A stretch of 64,000 nt of DNA from Pseudomonas phenolilytica. GTDB lineage: Bacteria; Pseudomonadota; Gammaproteobacteria; Pseudomonadales; Pseudomonadaceae. Shown piece after piece: positions 57,860 to 64,000 of this stretch; within the stretch, counting starts at the first letter, position 1; each line of letters opens with the position of its first letter. Made by a program: the position numbers and the translations under genes. The stretch covers positions 1,566,001-1,630,000 of the forward strand of contig NZ_CP058908.1 in assembly GCF_021432765.1 (NCBI RefSeq), written 5' to 3'. The notes under the pieces were generated by a model. That model was not told the DNA's origin, did not search any database, and worked only from the letters and a program-made list of their open reading frames with translations.

Positions 57860-58282
57860 ATGAAAGCGCGCATTCAATGGGCGGGCGAGGCCATGTTTCT
57901 CGGCGAATCCGGCAGCGGCCACGTGGTCGTGATGGACGGCCCACCGGAGAGCGGCGGACGCAACCTCGGAGTGCGTCCGATGGAGATGCTGCTGCTGGGA
58001 TTGGGCGGCTGCAGCAACTTCGATGTCGTCAGCATTCTGCGGAAGTCGCGGCAGGCGGTGGAAAGCTGCGAGGCCTTTCTCGAGGCCGAGCGCGCAACTG
58101 AAGATCCCAAGGTATTCACCAAGATTCATCTGCATTTCGTGGTCAAGGGCCGCGGCCTGAAAGAGGCGCAGGTCAAGCGGGCGGTCGAACTTTCCGCGGA
58201 GAAGTACTGCTCGGCATCAATCATGCTGGGCCGGGCGGGCGTCGAGATCAGCCATGACTATGAGGTCGTCGAACTGGGCTGA
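57860..58282 (+). CDS. OsmC family protein
   Basis: A 140-residue OsmC/Ohr-fold protein. C51 is in GLGGCSNFDVVSIL and a second conserved cysteine is near residue 116 (AEKYCSASIM), the pair that reduces organic hydroperoxides in characterised members. It belongs to the YhfA-like branch by its short N-terminus and the RPMEMLLLGLGG block; YhfA-type members are less clearly peroxidases. It is divergent from vfr, as in PAO1. Confidence 0.93.
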   Translation: MKARIQWAGEAMFLGESGSGHVVVMDGPPESGGRNLGVRPMEMLLLGLGGCSNFDVVSILRKSRQAVESCEAFLEAERATEDPKVFTKIHLHFVVKGRGLKEAQVKRAVELSAEKYCSASIMLGRAGVEISHDYEVVELG

Positions 58283-58326
58283 GTCTCCCCGCGTATACGC
58301 CGAGTCGAGAGACTTGGTTAAATAAG

Positions 58327-58351
58327 AAAAGGACGCTCCAGGCGTCCTTTT
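58327..58351. terminator. Bidirectional terminator between osmC and coq7
   Basis: Perfect ten-base stem AAAAGGACGC / GCGTCCTTTT with loop TCCAG; A- and T-runs on each side serve both convergent genes. Confidence 0.92.
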
Positions 58352-58372
58352 CTGTTTGCGGAATCCGGCGGG

Positions 58373-59020
58373 CTAGATGCGGTAGGTGGTCTTCGTCATC
58401 ACCTTGGCCATCATGCTCATGCCGAACTTGATCGGTGCGGGAAAGCGCAGGCCGCCGGCGGCAATCGCGTTGGTGGAGTGCTCGGCTTCGTCGACGCGCA
58501 TCTGCTCGAGGATGGCGCGGGATTTCTCGTCTTCGGCCGGAAGCTGTTCGAGATGATCGTCCAAGTGTTTGCATACCTGGTCTTCAGTGGCGGCGACGAA
58601 GCCGAGGCTGATCCGGTCGCTGATCAGCCCGGCCGAGGCACCTATGCCGAAGGAGAGGCCATAGAACAGCGGATTGAGCACGCTGGTGTGGCTGCCCAGT
58701 TGACGAATGCGTTGCTCGCACCAGGCCAGATGGTCGATTTCCTCGTCGGCCGCGCGTTCCATCGCCGCGCGCACCTGCGGCAATCGCGCGGTGAGCGCCT
58801 GCCCTTGGTACAGCGCCTGTGCGCACACCTCTCCGGTATGGTTGATGCGCATCAGCCCGGCGACGTGGCGCGAGTCGCGTTCGTCCAGTTCGGCGTCCGG
58901 CTTGACCACGGCGGGGGACGGCCGGCCGGGTTGGCCGCTGAAGGGCAGCAGTGTGCGCAGCGCGGCGTCGGCCTGCATCAGCAGGCGATCGGCGGGGGAG
59001 TAGTGGCGATGGGTTGTCAT
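58373..59020 (-). CDS. coq7: 2-polyprenyl-3-methyl-6-methoxy-1,4-benzoquinone monooxygenase
   Basis: A 215-residue di-iron hydroxylase of ubiquinone synthesis (Coq7/CLK-1 type; P. aeruginosa uses this in place of UbiF). The iron-binding acids and histidines are visible: [31 protein letters not shown], and [11 protein letters not shown] with an earlier Glu in [14 protein letters not shown]. It associates with the inner membrane by amphipathic helices. ATG 59020 agrees with family length. Confidence 0.97.
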   Translation of the reverse strand: MTTHRHYSPADRLLMQADAALRTLLPFSGQPGRPSPAVVKPDAELDERDSRHVAGLMRINHTGEVCAQALYQGQALTARLPQVRAAMERAADEEIDHLAWCEQRIRQLGSHTSVLNPLFYGLSFGIGASAGLISDRISLGFVAATEDQVCKHLDDHLEQLPAEDEKSRAILEQMRVDEAEHSTNAIAAGGLRFPAPIKFGMSMMAKVMTKTTYRI

Positions 59021-59075
59021 GATGCCTCCGGATTGAAACGACGCGCGGATGGATTTGGTGAGCGCAGGGCGCCAA

Positions 59076-59417
59076 TCAGCCCGGCGGCCAGTGCATCTGG
59101 CGCTGTCCCAGCACGTGCATGTGAATGTGATAGACCGTCTGTCCGCCCAGGTCGTTGCAGTTCATCACCACACGAAACCCCTCGGCACAACCACGTTGCT
59201 CGGCCAGGCGTTGGGCGGTGAACAGAATGTGGCCGGCCAGGGCTTTGTCATCCTTCTCGCTGAGGTCATGCAGGGTCGGAATGTGCTTCTTCGGGATGAC
59301 CAGGAAATGCACCGGCGCCTGCGGAGCAATATCTTCGAATGCTATGACTTGGTCGTCTTCATAGAGCTTGCGTGCCGGGATATCCCCAGCCACGATCTTG
59401 CAGAACAGGCAATCCAT
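59076..59417 (-). CDS. HIT family nucleotide-binding protein
   Basis: A 113-residue histidine-triad hydrolase of the HinT type, acting on purine nucleoside phosphoramidates. It starts [20 protein letters not shown] with two N-terminal cysteines and has the triad in [13 protein letters not shown] and [12 protein letters not shown]. The start ATG 59417 fits the family; the upstream in-frame extension is not conserved. It is divergent from the AAA ATPase gene across 80 bases. Confidence 0.96.
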   Translation of the reverse strand: MDCLFCKIVAGDIPARKLYEDDQVIAFEDIAPQAPVHFLVIPKKHIPTLHDLSEKDDKALAGHILFTAQRLAEQRGCAEGFRVVMNCNDLGGQTVYHIHMHVLGQRQMHWPPG

Positions 59418-59497
59418 GGCATTCCTCCAGGCGTTGAGCGGTTGGACAGTGTAACAGGCCGCTTCGAGGCTGATGAATCCCACCATAAGGAGATGGG

Positions 59498-60964
59498 GTG
59501 AAGAACGATATTCATGATCTGGGGCTGGTGCTCGACTCACGCGTTCGGCTGATCGTGATCGAGTCGTGGGACGAGCTGCGCGTGCTGGAAACGCTAACGG
59601 GCCTAGCCGTGCGGCGGAGCCTGAGTCTTTACGTGTGGTCGGTAACCGAGGGGGTTCGCCGTCTCGGTTTTGGCGGCGAACCGCAGGGCGAAGACAGCAA
59701 CGCGCCGGAAACCGCGCTCCGACTGGTCAAGCATGATCCCCAGCCGAATCTGTACGTGTTCTGCGATCTGCACCCCTTTCTCGACGAGCCGCGTGTGGTG
59801 CGCCTGCTCAAGGAGATTGCGATGGGGGCGACACCAACGCTGGTGCTGGTGTCGCATGCGTTGAAGCTGCCGGCGGAGCTGCAGCGCTTGGCCGCTCGCT
59901 TCAGCCTCACATTGCCGAGCGAGGAAGAATTGCTGGCGATCGTCCGCGAGGAAGCCGCGCGCTGGAGCGAGCGAAATCGCGGTGCGCGGGTACGCACCGA
60001 CAACCGGACCCTGCAGCAGGTGGTGAAGAATCTGCGTGGCATGAGCCATGCGGAGGCGCGCAGCCTGGCGCGCAATCTGATCTGTGACGATGGCGCCATC
60101 ACCCAGGAAGATCTGCCGGAACTCAATCGCGGCAAGTTCCAGTTGCTCGACCTGGATGGTGTGCTGAGCTTCGAGCGCGAGACGGCGCGCTTCGCCGAGG
60201 TGGGTGGCCTGCGGCATTTCCGCCGCTGGCTGGGCGAGCGCCAGAGCGCGTTCCTCGCCGGCGCGGCGGCGGATATGCCGCGCGGGGTGATGCTCGTGGG
60301 CGTGCAGGGCGGCGGCAAGAGCCTGGCGGCGAAAGCGGTGGCCGGACTCTGGGGGTTGCCGTTGCTGCGTCTGGACTTCGCCTGCCTGTACAACAAGTAC
60401 TTCGGCGAGACCGAACGCAACCTGCGCGAGGCGCTGCGTCTGGCTGAGCAGATGGCGCCCTGCGTGCTGTGGATGGATGAAATCGAGAAGGGCCTGGCGA
60501 CCGGCGAGATGGACGGTGGCGTCAGTCAGCGAGTGTTAGGCACGCTGCTGACCTGGATGGCTGAGCGCGCGGCACCGGTATTCATGGTCGCAACCGCCAA
60601 TGCGATCGATCGATTGCCGCCGGAGCTGCTGCGCAAGGGGCGCTTCGACGAGCTGTTCTTCGTCGATCTGCCGGATCGCGAGACGCGCGCGGATATCTTC
60701 CGTATCCACCTGACGCGCCGCGAGCTGGCCGAGGCGGATTTCGATCTGAACGTACTGGCCGATGCCAGCGCGGGCTTTTCCGGTGCCGAGATCGAGCAGG
60801 TGGTGGTCAGCGCCGTGTATGCTGCGCAGGCGCGGCAACGGGCGGTCGACCTGCCGCTGCTGGTGGAGAGCATCCAGGCCACGTCACCGCTCTCGGTGGT
60901 AATGGCCGAGGATCTGGCGGCGCTGCGCGCCTGGGCGGACGGTCGCGCCGTACAGGCTGACTGA
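59498..60964 (+). CDS. Ycf46-like AAA+ ATPase
   Basis: A 488-residue protein starting at GTG 59498 with AAGGAGATGG before it. The N-terminal ~230 residues form a poorly defined domain; the C-terminal half is an AAA+ module with Walker A VGVQGGGKSLAAKAV (K274), pore-proximal LYNKYFGETERNLREAL, Walker B CVLWMDEIEKGLA, sensor 1 MVATANAIDRLP, and the arginine finger region LLRKGRFDELFFVDLP. This layout and the GVQGGGKS / LWMDEIEKG wording match the Ycf46 family of plastids and cyanobacteria, some linked to CO2 use. PAO1 has one in the same place. Function unknown in Pseudomonas. Confidence 0.88.
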   Translation: MKNDIHDLGLVLDSRVRLIVIESWDELRVLETLTGLAVRRSLSLYVWSVTEGVRRLGFGGEPQGEDSNAPETALRLVKHDPQPNLYVFCDLHPFLDEPRVVRLLKEIAMGATPTLVLVSHALKLPAELQRLAARFSLTLPSEEELLAIVREEAARWSERNRGARVRTDNRTLQQVVKNLRGMSHAEARSLARNLICDDGAITQEDLPELNRGKFQLLDLDGVLSFERETARFAEVGGLRHFRRWLGERQSAFLAGAAADMPRGVMLVGVQGGGKSLAAKAVAGLWGLPLLRLDFACLYNKYFGETERNLREALRLAEQMAPCVLWMDEIEKGLATGEMDGGVSQRVLGTLLTWMAERAAPVFMVATANAIDRLPPELLRKGRFDELFFVDLPDRETRADIFRIHLTRRELAEADFDLNVLADASAGFSGAEIEQVVVSAVYAAQARQRAVDLPLLVESIQATSPLSVVMAEDLAALRAWADGRAVQAD

Positions 60965-60973
60965 GCCGGCGCG

Positions 60974-61903
60974 TCAGCCGGCGCGGTGCAGATACTGCGT
61001 GGCGGCAGGCACGGTGATCGCGACCAATACACCGCCGATCACCAGCAGCAGCCACAGCGCCGCCAGCACCTTTACCGCCAGGCTGTTGGCTGGCTGCGGC
61101 GGGCCGTAGCGATTCGGCCCGCGCTTGCCGGGAATAACGATCATCAGTAGCGGCACGAAGACACCTATCACCGGCACCAGATTGAGCAGCAAAAGCCAGC
61201 CGGACACGCCGATGTCGTGCAGTCGCTGGACCCCGACCTGCACGTTGATCACCAGGGCGGCGATCGCCAGCAATGCCATGACAAATACCCCGGCAGGTTT
61301 CGAGATCGCTGCCACGATGCCGGCGATGCCGAAAAGACCGGCGACGGCCATCATTATTACCAGGGACCAAGCCAGGTAGCGCAGCCGGCCGATGCGGCCC
61401 TGCACGGAGAACACGCGCAGCTCGCCGTGGCTCGCCAGTGGCATCTCGAGCGTTGCCTGCGGCGGGGCGTACGGCGATTGGCTGCCTGCGATGGCGGGTG
61501 GCGAAAGCTCCTTTGCCTGCTGCGCCTGCCGGGAAAGAAATTTCGCGATGACGATTCCGCACGCCGAGCATTGTTCGTGCTGCGGTTGCGTATGCCCGCA
61601 CTTGGGGCAGTTCATCTGCGCCTGATCTGCGGTGGGATTGTCGGTCAGTTCCTGCAGTTGAAGCTGGAGCTGCTCAGGCTCCTTGTGCGCGTGGGCGCCG
61701 GCGCGATGGAGTGCGGCCAGATAACGGTCGGCCTCGTCGCTGCGCAGCTGGCGCTTGAGTGCGACTTCGCTCGCGCCGAAAAGCCGTTCGATTCGCGCGC
61801 GGTCGGTCTTGAAAAGCTGCGCCAGATTGTTTTTCACGGCGTCGGCGCTGGCGCCGGGTATCAGCTCACCGCGGAAGAGGATCTTGTAATGGGCTTCGTT
61901 CAT
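60974..61903 (-). CDS. Zinc-ribbon and DUF805 membrane protein
   Basis: A 309-residue protein of unknown function. Residues 1-85 are soluble and helical (YKILFRGELIPGASADAVKN), a segment seen in several Pseudomonas multi-domain proteins. A zinc ribbon uses C99, C102, C112 and C115 (CPKCGHTQPQHEQCSACG). The C-terminal part is DUF805: FSVQGRIGRLRYLAWSL, then four hydrophobic helices with VGVQRLHDIGVSGWLLLL between, and a tail helix. So cytosolic sensing or binding domains are tied to a membrane core. It is convergent with the AAA ATPase at nine bases. Confidence 0.82.
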   Translation of the reverse strand: MNEAHYKILFRGELIPGASADAVKNNLAQLFKTDRARIERLFGASEVALKRQLRSDEADRYLAALHRAGAHAHKEPEQLQLQLQELTDNPTADQAQMNCPKCGHTQPQHEQCSACGIVIAKFLSRQAQQAKELSPPAIAGSQSPYAPPQATLEMPLASHGELRVFSVQGRIGRLRYLAWSLVIMMAVAGLFGIAGIVAAISKPAGVFVMALLAIAALVINVQVGVQRLHDIGVSGWLLLLNLVPVIGVFVPLLMIVIPGKRGPNRYGPPQPANSLAVKVLAALWLLLVIGGVLVAITVPAATQYLHRAG

Positions 61904-61972
61904 GTGGCATCCGTGTCACTGGAAAACAGATCTCGCCTTCGGCGAGGCCTACGCATCGCCAACCGTGGCGCG

Positions 61973-62401
61973 TTAGAAGGGCTTTATCACCGCCAGGATG
62001 ACGATCGCCAGCAGGAACAGCACCGGCACTTCGTTGAACCAGCGGTAGAACACATGCCCGCGAACATTCTCATCGCGGGCGAAACGCTTGAGCTGGGCGC
62101 CGCACATGTGGTGGTAACCGATCAGCAAGAGGACCAGGGCGAGCTTCACATGCAGCCAGCCACCGCCGGTGAACAGCGTTGGATTGAGCGCCGCCATCGC
62201 GATGCCGAACGCCAGCGTCGCCACCATCGAGGGCAGCATGATGCCGCGGTAGAGCTTGCGTTCCATGATCTTGAAGCGTTCGCGGCTGGGCGCGTCGTCG
62301 CTCATGGCGTGGTAGACGAACAGGCGTGGGAGGTAGAAAAGGCCGGCGAACCAGCACACGATGGAAATGAGGTGGAAGGCTTTGAGCCAGAGATAGAGCA
62401 T
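61973..62401 (-). CDS. hemJ: Protoporphyrinogen oxidase HemJ
   Basis: A 142-residue four-helix membrane protein (CopD-like/UPF0093) that oxidises protoporphyrinogen IX to protoporphyrin IX. It starts MLYLWLKAFHLISIVCWFAG with the conserved histidine at residue 10, followed by LPRLFVYHA, KLYRGIMLPSMVAT, WLHVKLALVLLLIGYHHMCG and FYRWFNEVP. These His/Arg/Lys positions are typical of HemJ. It is divergent from argC and far from hemE (~56 kb). Confidence 0.95.
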   Translation of the reverse strand: MLYLWLKAFHLISIVCWFAGLFYLPRLFVYHAMSDDAPSRERFKIMERKLYRGIMLPSMVATLAFGIAMAALNPTLFTGGGWLHVKLALVLLLIGYHHMCGAQLKRFARDENVRGHVFYRWFNEVPVLFLLAIVILAVIKPF

Positions 62402-62470
62402 TCGCGGGCGTCTCCGAATTCCGATGGGAGCCGATAGTATTGATTGTTGGACGATCCGTCACCCTGATGG

Positions 62471-62499
62471 TTGGCCGGCAATCAAAGCAGCTTTATCAT
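62471..62499 (+). promoter_or_regulatory. Candidate sigma-70 promoter of argC
   Basis: TTGGCC, 17-base spacer, TATCAT; start point near 62506, leaving a ~28-base leader to the argC ATG at 62534. Confidence 0.55.
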
Positions 62500-62533
62500 C
62501 CTTTACTTTTATGGCGTTCATTGCGAGGCAGAC

Positions 62534-63568
62534 ATGATCAAGGTCGGTATCGTCGGCGGCACGGGCTACACCGGGGTGGAATTGCTGCGCCTGCTGGCCC
62601 AGCACCCGCAGGCCGAGGTGGTGGTGATCACCTCGCGCTCGGAAGACGGCGTCAAGGTTACCGACCTGTATCCCAATCTGCGCGGCCACTACGACGGCCT
62701 CGCATTCAGCGTGCCGGATGTGGCCAAGCTGGGCGCCTGCGATGTGGTCTTCTTCGCGACACCGCACGGCGTGGCGCATGCCCTGGCTGGGGAGCTGCTC
62801 GAAGCCGGAACACGGGTAATCGACCTGTCGGCCGATTTTCGCCTGCAAGATGCCGAAGAGTGGTCCAGATGGTACGGCCAGCCGCATGGCGCAGCGCATC
62901 TGCTGGGCGAAGCAGTCTATGGCCTGCCTGAGGTCAATCGCGAGCAGATTCGCGGCGCGCGGCTGATCGCCGTGCCGGGTTGTTATCCCACTGCCACTCA
63001 GCTCGGCTTTCTACCGCTCTTGGAGAATAGTCTGGTCGACAACGGTCGGCTGATTGCCGATTGCAAGTCCGGCGTCAGCGGTGCGGGGCGTGCGGCGAAG
63101 ATTAGCTCACTGTTCACCGAGGCCGGCGAAAGCATGATGGCCTATGCAGTCAAGGGGCATCGACATCTGCCGGAAATTAGTCAGGGGCTGCGCCGCGCGG
63201 CGGGCGGCGAGGTGGGGCTGACTTTCGTTCCCCATCTGACTCCGATGATTCGCGGCATTCATGCCACGCTCTATGCAAGCTTGATCGATACCTCGGTAGA
63301 CGTGCAGGCACTGTATGAAAAGCGCTACGCCGACGAGCCCTTCGTCGATGTAATGCCGGCGGGCAGCCATCCGGAGACACGCAGCGTGCGTGGTGCGAAC
63401 ATGTGCCGTATCGCGGTGCATCGCCCGCAGGGTGGTGATCTGGTGGTGGTACTTTCGGTTATCGATAATCTGGTGAAGGGCGCATCGGGTCAGGCGATCC
63501 AGAACATGAACATCGTTTTCGGTATGGATGAGCGTCTAGGGCTGAACAACGTCGCCTTGCTGCCTTGA
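62534..63568 (+). CDS. argC: N-acetyl-gamma-glutamyl-phosphate reductase
   Basis: A 344-residue NADPH-dependent enzyme of arginine synthesis. The nucleotide fold is [20 protein letters not shown]; the catalytic cysteine is in [33 protein letters not shown] and [11 protein letters not shown] follow, with [17 protein letters not shown] near the end. ATG 62534 follows GAGGCAGAC; a longer in-frame start at 62471 would include the promoter and is not conserved. It is followed by erpA, as in PAO1. Confidence 0.97.
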   Translation: MIKVGIVGGTGYTGVELLRLLAQHPQAEVVVITSRSEDGVKVTDLYPNLRGHYDGLAFSVPDVAKLGACDVVFFATPHGVAHALAGELLEAGTRVIDLSADFRLQDAEEWSRWYGQPHGAAHLLGEAVYGLPEVNREQIRGARLIAVPGCYPTATQLGFLPLLENSLVDNGRLIADCKSGVSGAGRAAKISSLFTEAGESMMAYAVKGHRHLPEISQGLRRAAGGEVGLTFVPHLTPMIRGIHATLYASLIDTSVDVQALYEKRYADEPFVDVMPAGSHPETRSVRGANMCRIAVHRPQGGDLVVVLSVIDNLVKGASGQAIQNMNIVFGMDERLGLNNVALLP

Positions 63569-63603
63569 GTCCGAAAAACCGAGCTGCTTTCCTTGATCGA
63601 CCA

Positions 63604-63637
63604 ATAGTTGACCAATTTGGTAGGGTAAGCGGATAAT
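63604..63637 (+). promoter_or_regulatory. erpA promoter overlapped by an IscR type-1-like site
   Basis: Sigma-70 elements TTGACC (63608-63613), 18-base spacer, GATAAT (63632-63637). The 25 bases from 63604 to 63628 agree at 21 positions with the E. coli type 1 IscR consensus as I remember it (ATASYYGACT-RWWWY-AGTCRRSTAT). Binding there would cover the -35, fitting repression by [2Fe-2S]-IscR. Confidence 0.55.
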
Positions 63638-63679
63638 GCTTCGCCATAGCAGTAGGCGTTCTAGCGCCGGGAGAACTCA

Positions 63680-64000
63680 ATGAGTGTCGAATCCTTCACA
63701 CCCACCGCGATCCAGTTCAGCCAGGCTGCCGCGAGCAAGGTGAAGACCTTGGTCGAAGAAGAGGGCAACCCGCGGCTAAAGCTGCGCGTATTCGTCACGG
63801 GGGGTGGTTGCTCGGGCTTTCAGTATGGTTTCACGTTCGATGAGGACGTGGCGGACGACGACACGATCATCGAGCGCGAAGGGGTCAGTCTGGTCGTGGA
63901 CCCGATGAGCTATCAGTATCTGGCCGGAGCGGAAGTCGATTACCAAGAGGGGCTCGAAGGGTCTCGCTTCGTGATCACCAACCCGAATGCCACGACGACT
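63680..64000 (+). CDS. erpA: Iron-sulfur cluster insertion protein ErpA, cut by the window end
   Basis: 107 codons from ATG 63680 with GGGAGAACTCA before it; the usual ~116-residue protein lacks only its last residues here. It is an A-type carrier that delivers [4Fe-4S] clusters to respiratory and isoprenoid-pathway enzymes. The first cluster cysteine is C44 in [18 protein letters not shown]; the other two (CGCG) would fall after position 64000. [20 protein letters not shown] and the VITNPNA block are typical. Confidence 0.97.
   Translation, partial: MSVESFTPTAIQFSQAAASKVKTLVEEEGNPRLKLRVFVTGGGCSGFQYGFTFDEDVADDDTIIEREGVSLVVDPMSYQYLAGAEVDYQEGLEGSRFVITNPNATTT

Overview
The window is a stretch of conserved chromosomal backbone from a high-GC gammaproteobacterium of the Pseudomonadaceae. 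The gene order rpsU-dnaG-rpoD, tsaD, plsY, folB-folK, cca, spoVR-yeaH-prkA, glpE, apaH-apaG-rsmA-pdxA-surA-lptD, amgK-murU, djlA, agtSR, agt transporter, rpe-gph-trpE ... trpGDC-vfr-osmC-coq7 ... argC-erpA follows the Pseudomonas aeruginosa PAO1 PA0576-PA0665 region as I remember it. The protein sequences and the lack of the pyocin block between trpE and trpG suggest a non-aeruginosa species, perhaps the P. stutzeri/Stutzerimonas group; that placement is inference.

Layout. 1-6.1 kb: gltB (5' end outside the window), gltD and hemE. 6.1-11.6 kb: an MFS exporter divergent from its likely LysR regulator, a small lipoprotein, a DUF3015 exported protein and an Lnb-like DUF4105 envelope protein. 11.6-15.7 kb, minus strand: SLC13-type anion transporter, metY and trxC, plus a small gene broken by an amber codon. 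15.9-20.3 kb: a CAU tRNA that looks like tRNA-Ile2, then the macromolecular-synthesis operon rpsU-dnaG-rpoD. 20.5-24.3 kb: tsaD, plsY, folB, folK, cca. 24.3-29.2 kb: the spoVR-yeaH-prkA stress cluster. 29.4-37.1 kb: lptD-surA / pdxA-rsmA-apaG-apaH-glpE. 37.2-40.7 kb: amgK-murU peptidoglycan recycling, djlA and a DUF3530 protein. 40.8-51.3 kb: agtS-agtR two-component pair, a four-gene ABC importer and gabD-gabT, which together form a sense-import-degrade module for GABA/5-aminovalerate-type amino acids. 51.4-56.9 kb: rpe-gph and trpE-trpG-trpD-trpC, with a leader-peptide attenuator before trpE. 57.0-64.0 kb: vfr, osmC, coq7, a HIT protein, a Ycf46-like AAA+ ATPase, a zinc-ribbon/DUF805 membrane protein, hemJ, argC and the start of erpA.

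I found no phage, insertion sequence, CRISPR array, defence system or biosynthetic cluster, and nothing I would call a new multi-gene system. The points that most deserve a second look are small: a hairpin that buries the trxC Shine-Dalgarno sequence, an 18-bp palindrome upstream of the agt importer, an IscR type-1-like site on the erpA promoter, a trp leader peptide with three Trp codons, a terminator between surA and pdxA, a perfect 8-8-8 palindrome between vfr and osmC, a CCA enzyme without its HD motif, and an amber-interrupted small ORF. Coding density is high, and no gene-free gap exceeds 300 bases. All functions are read from sequence and recall of families; no search was run.
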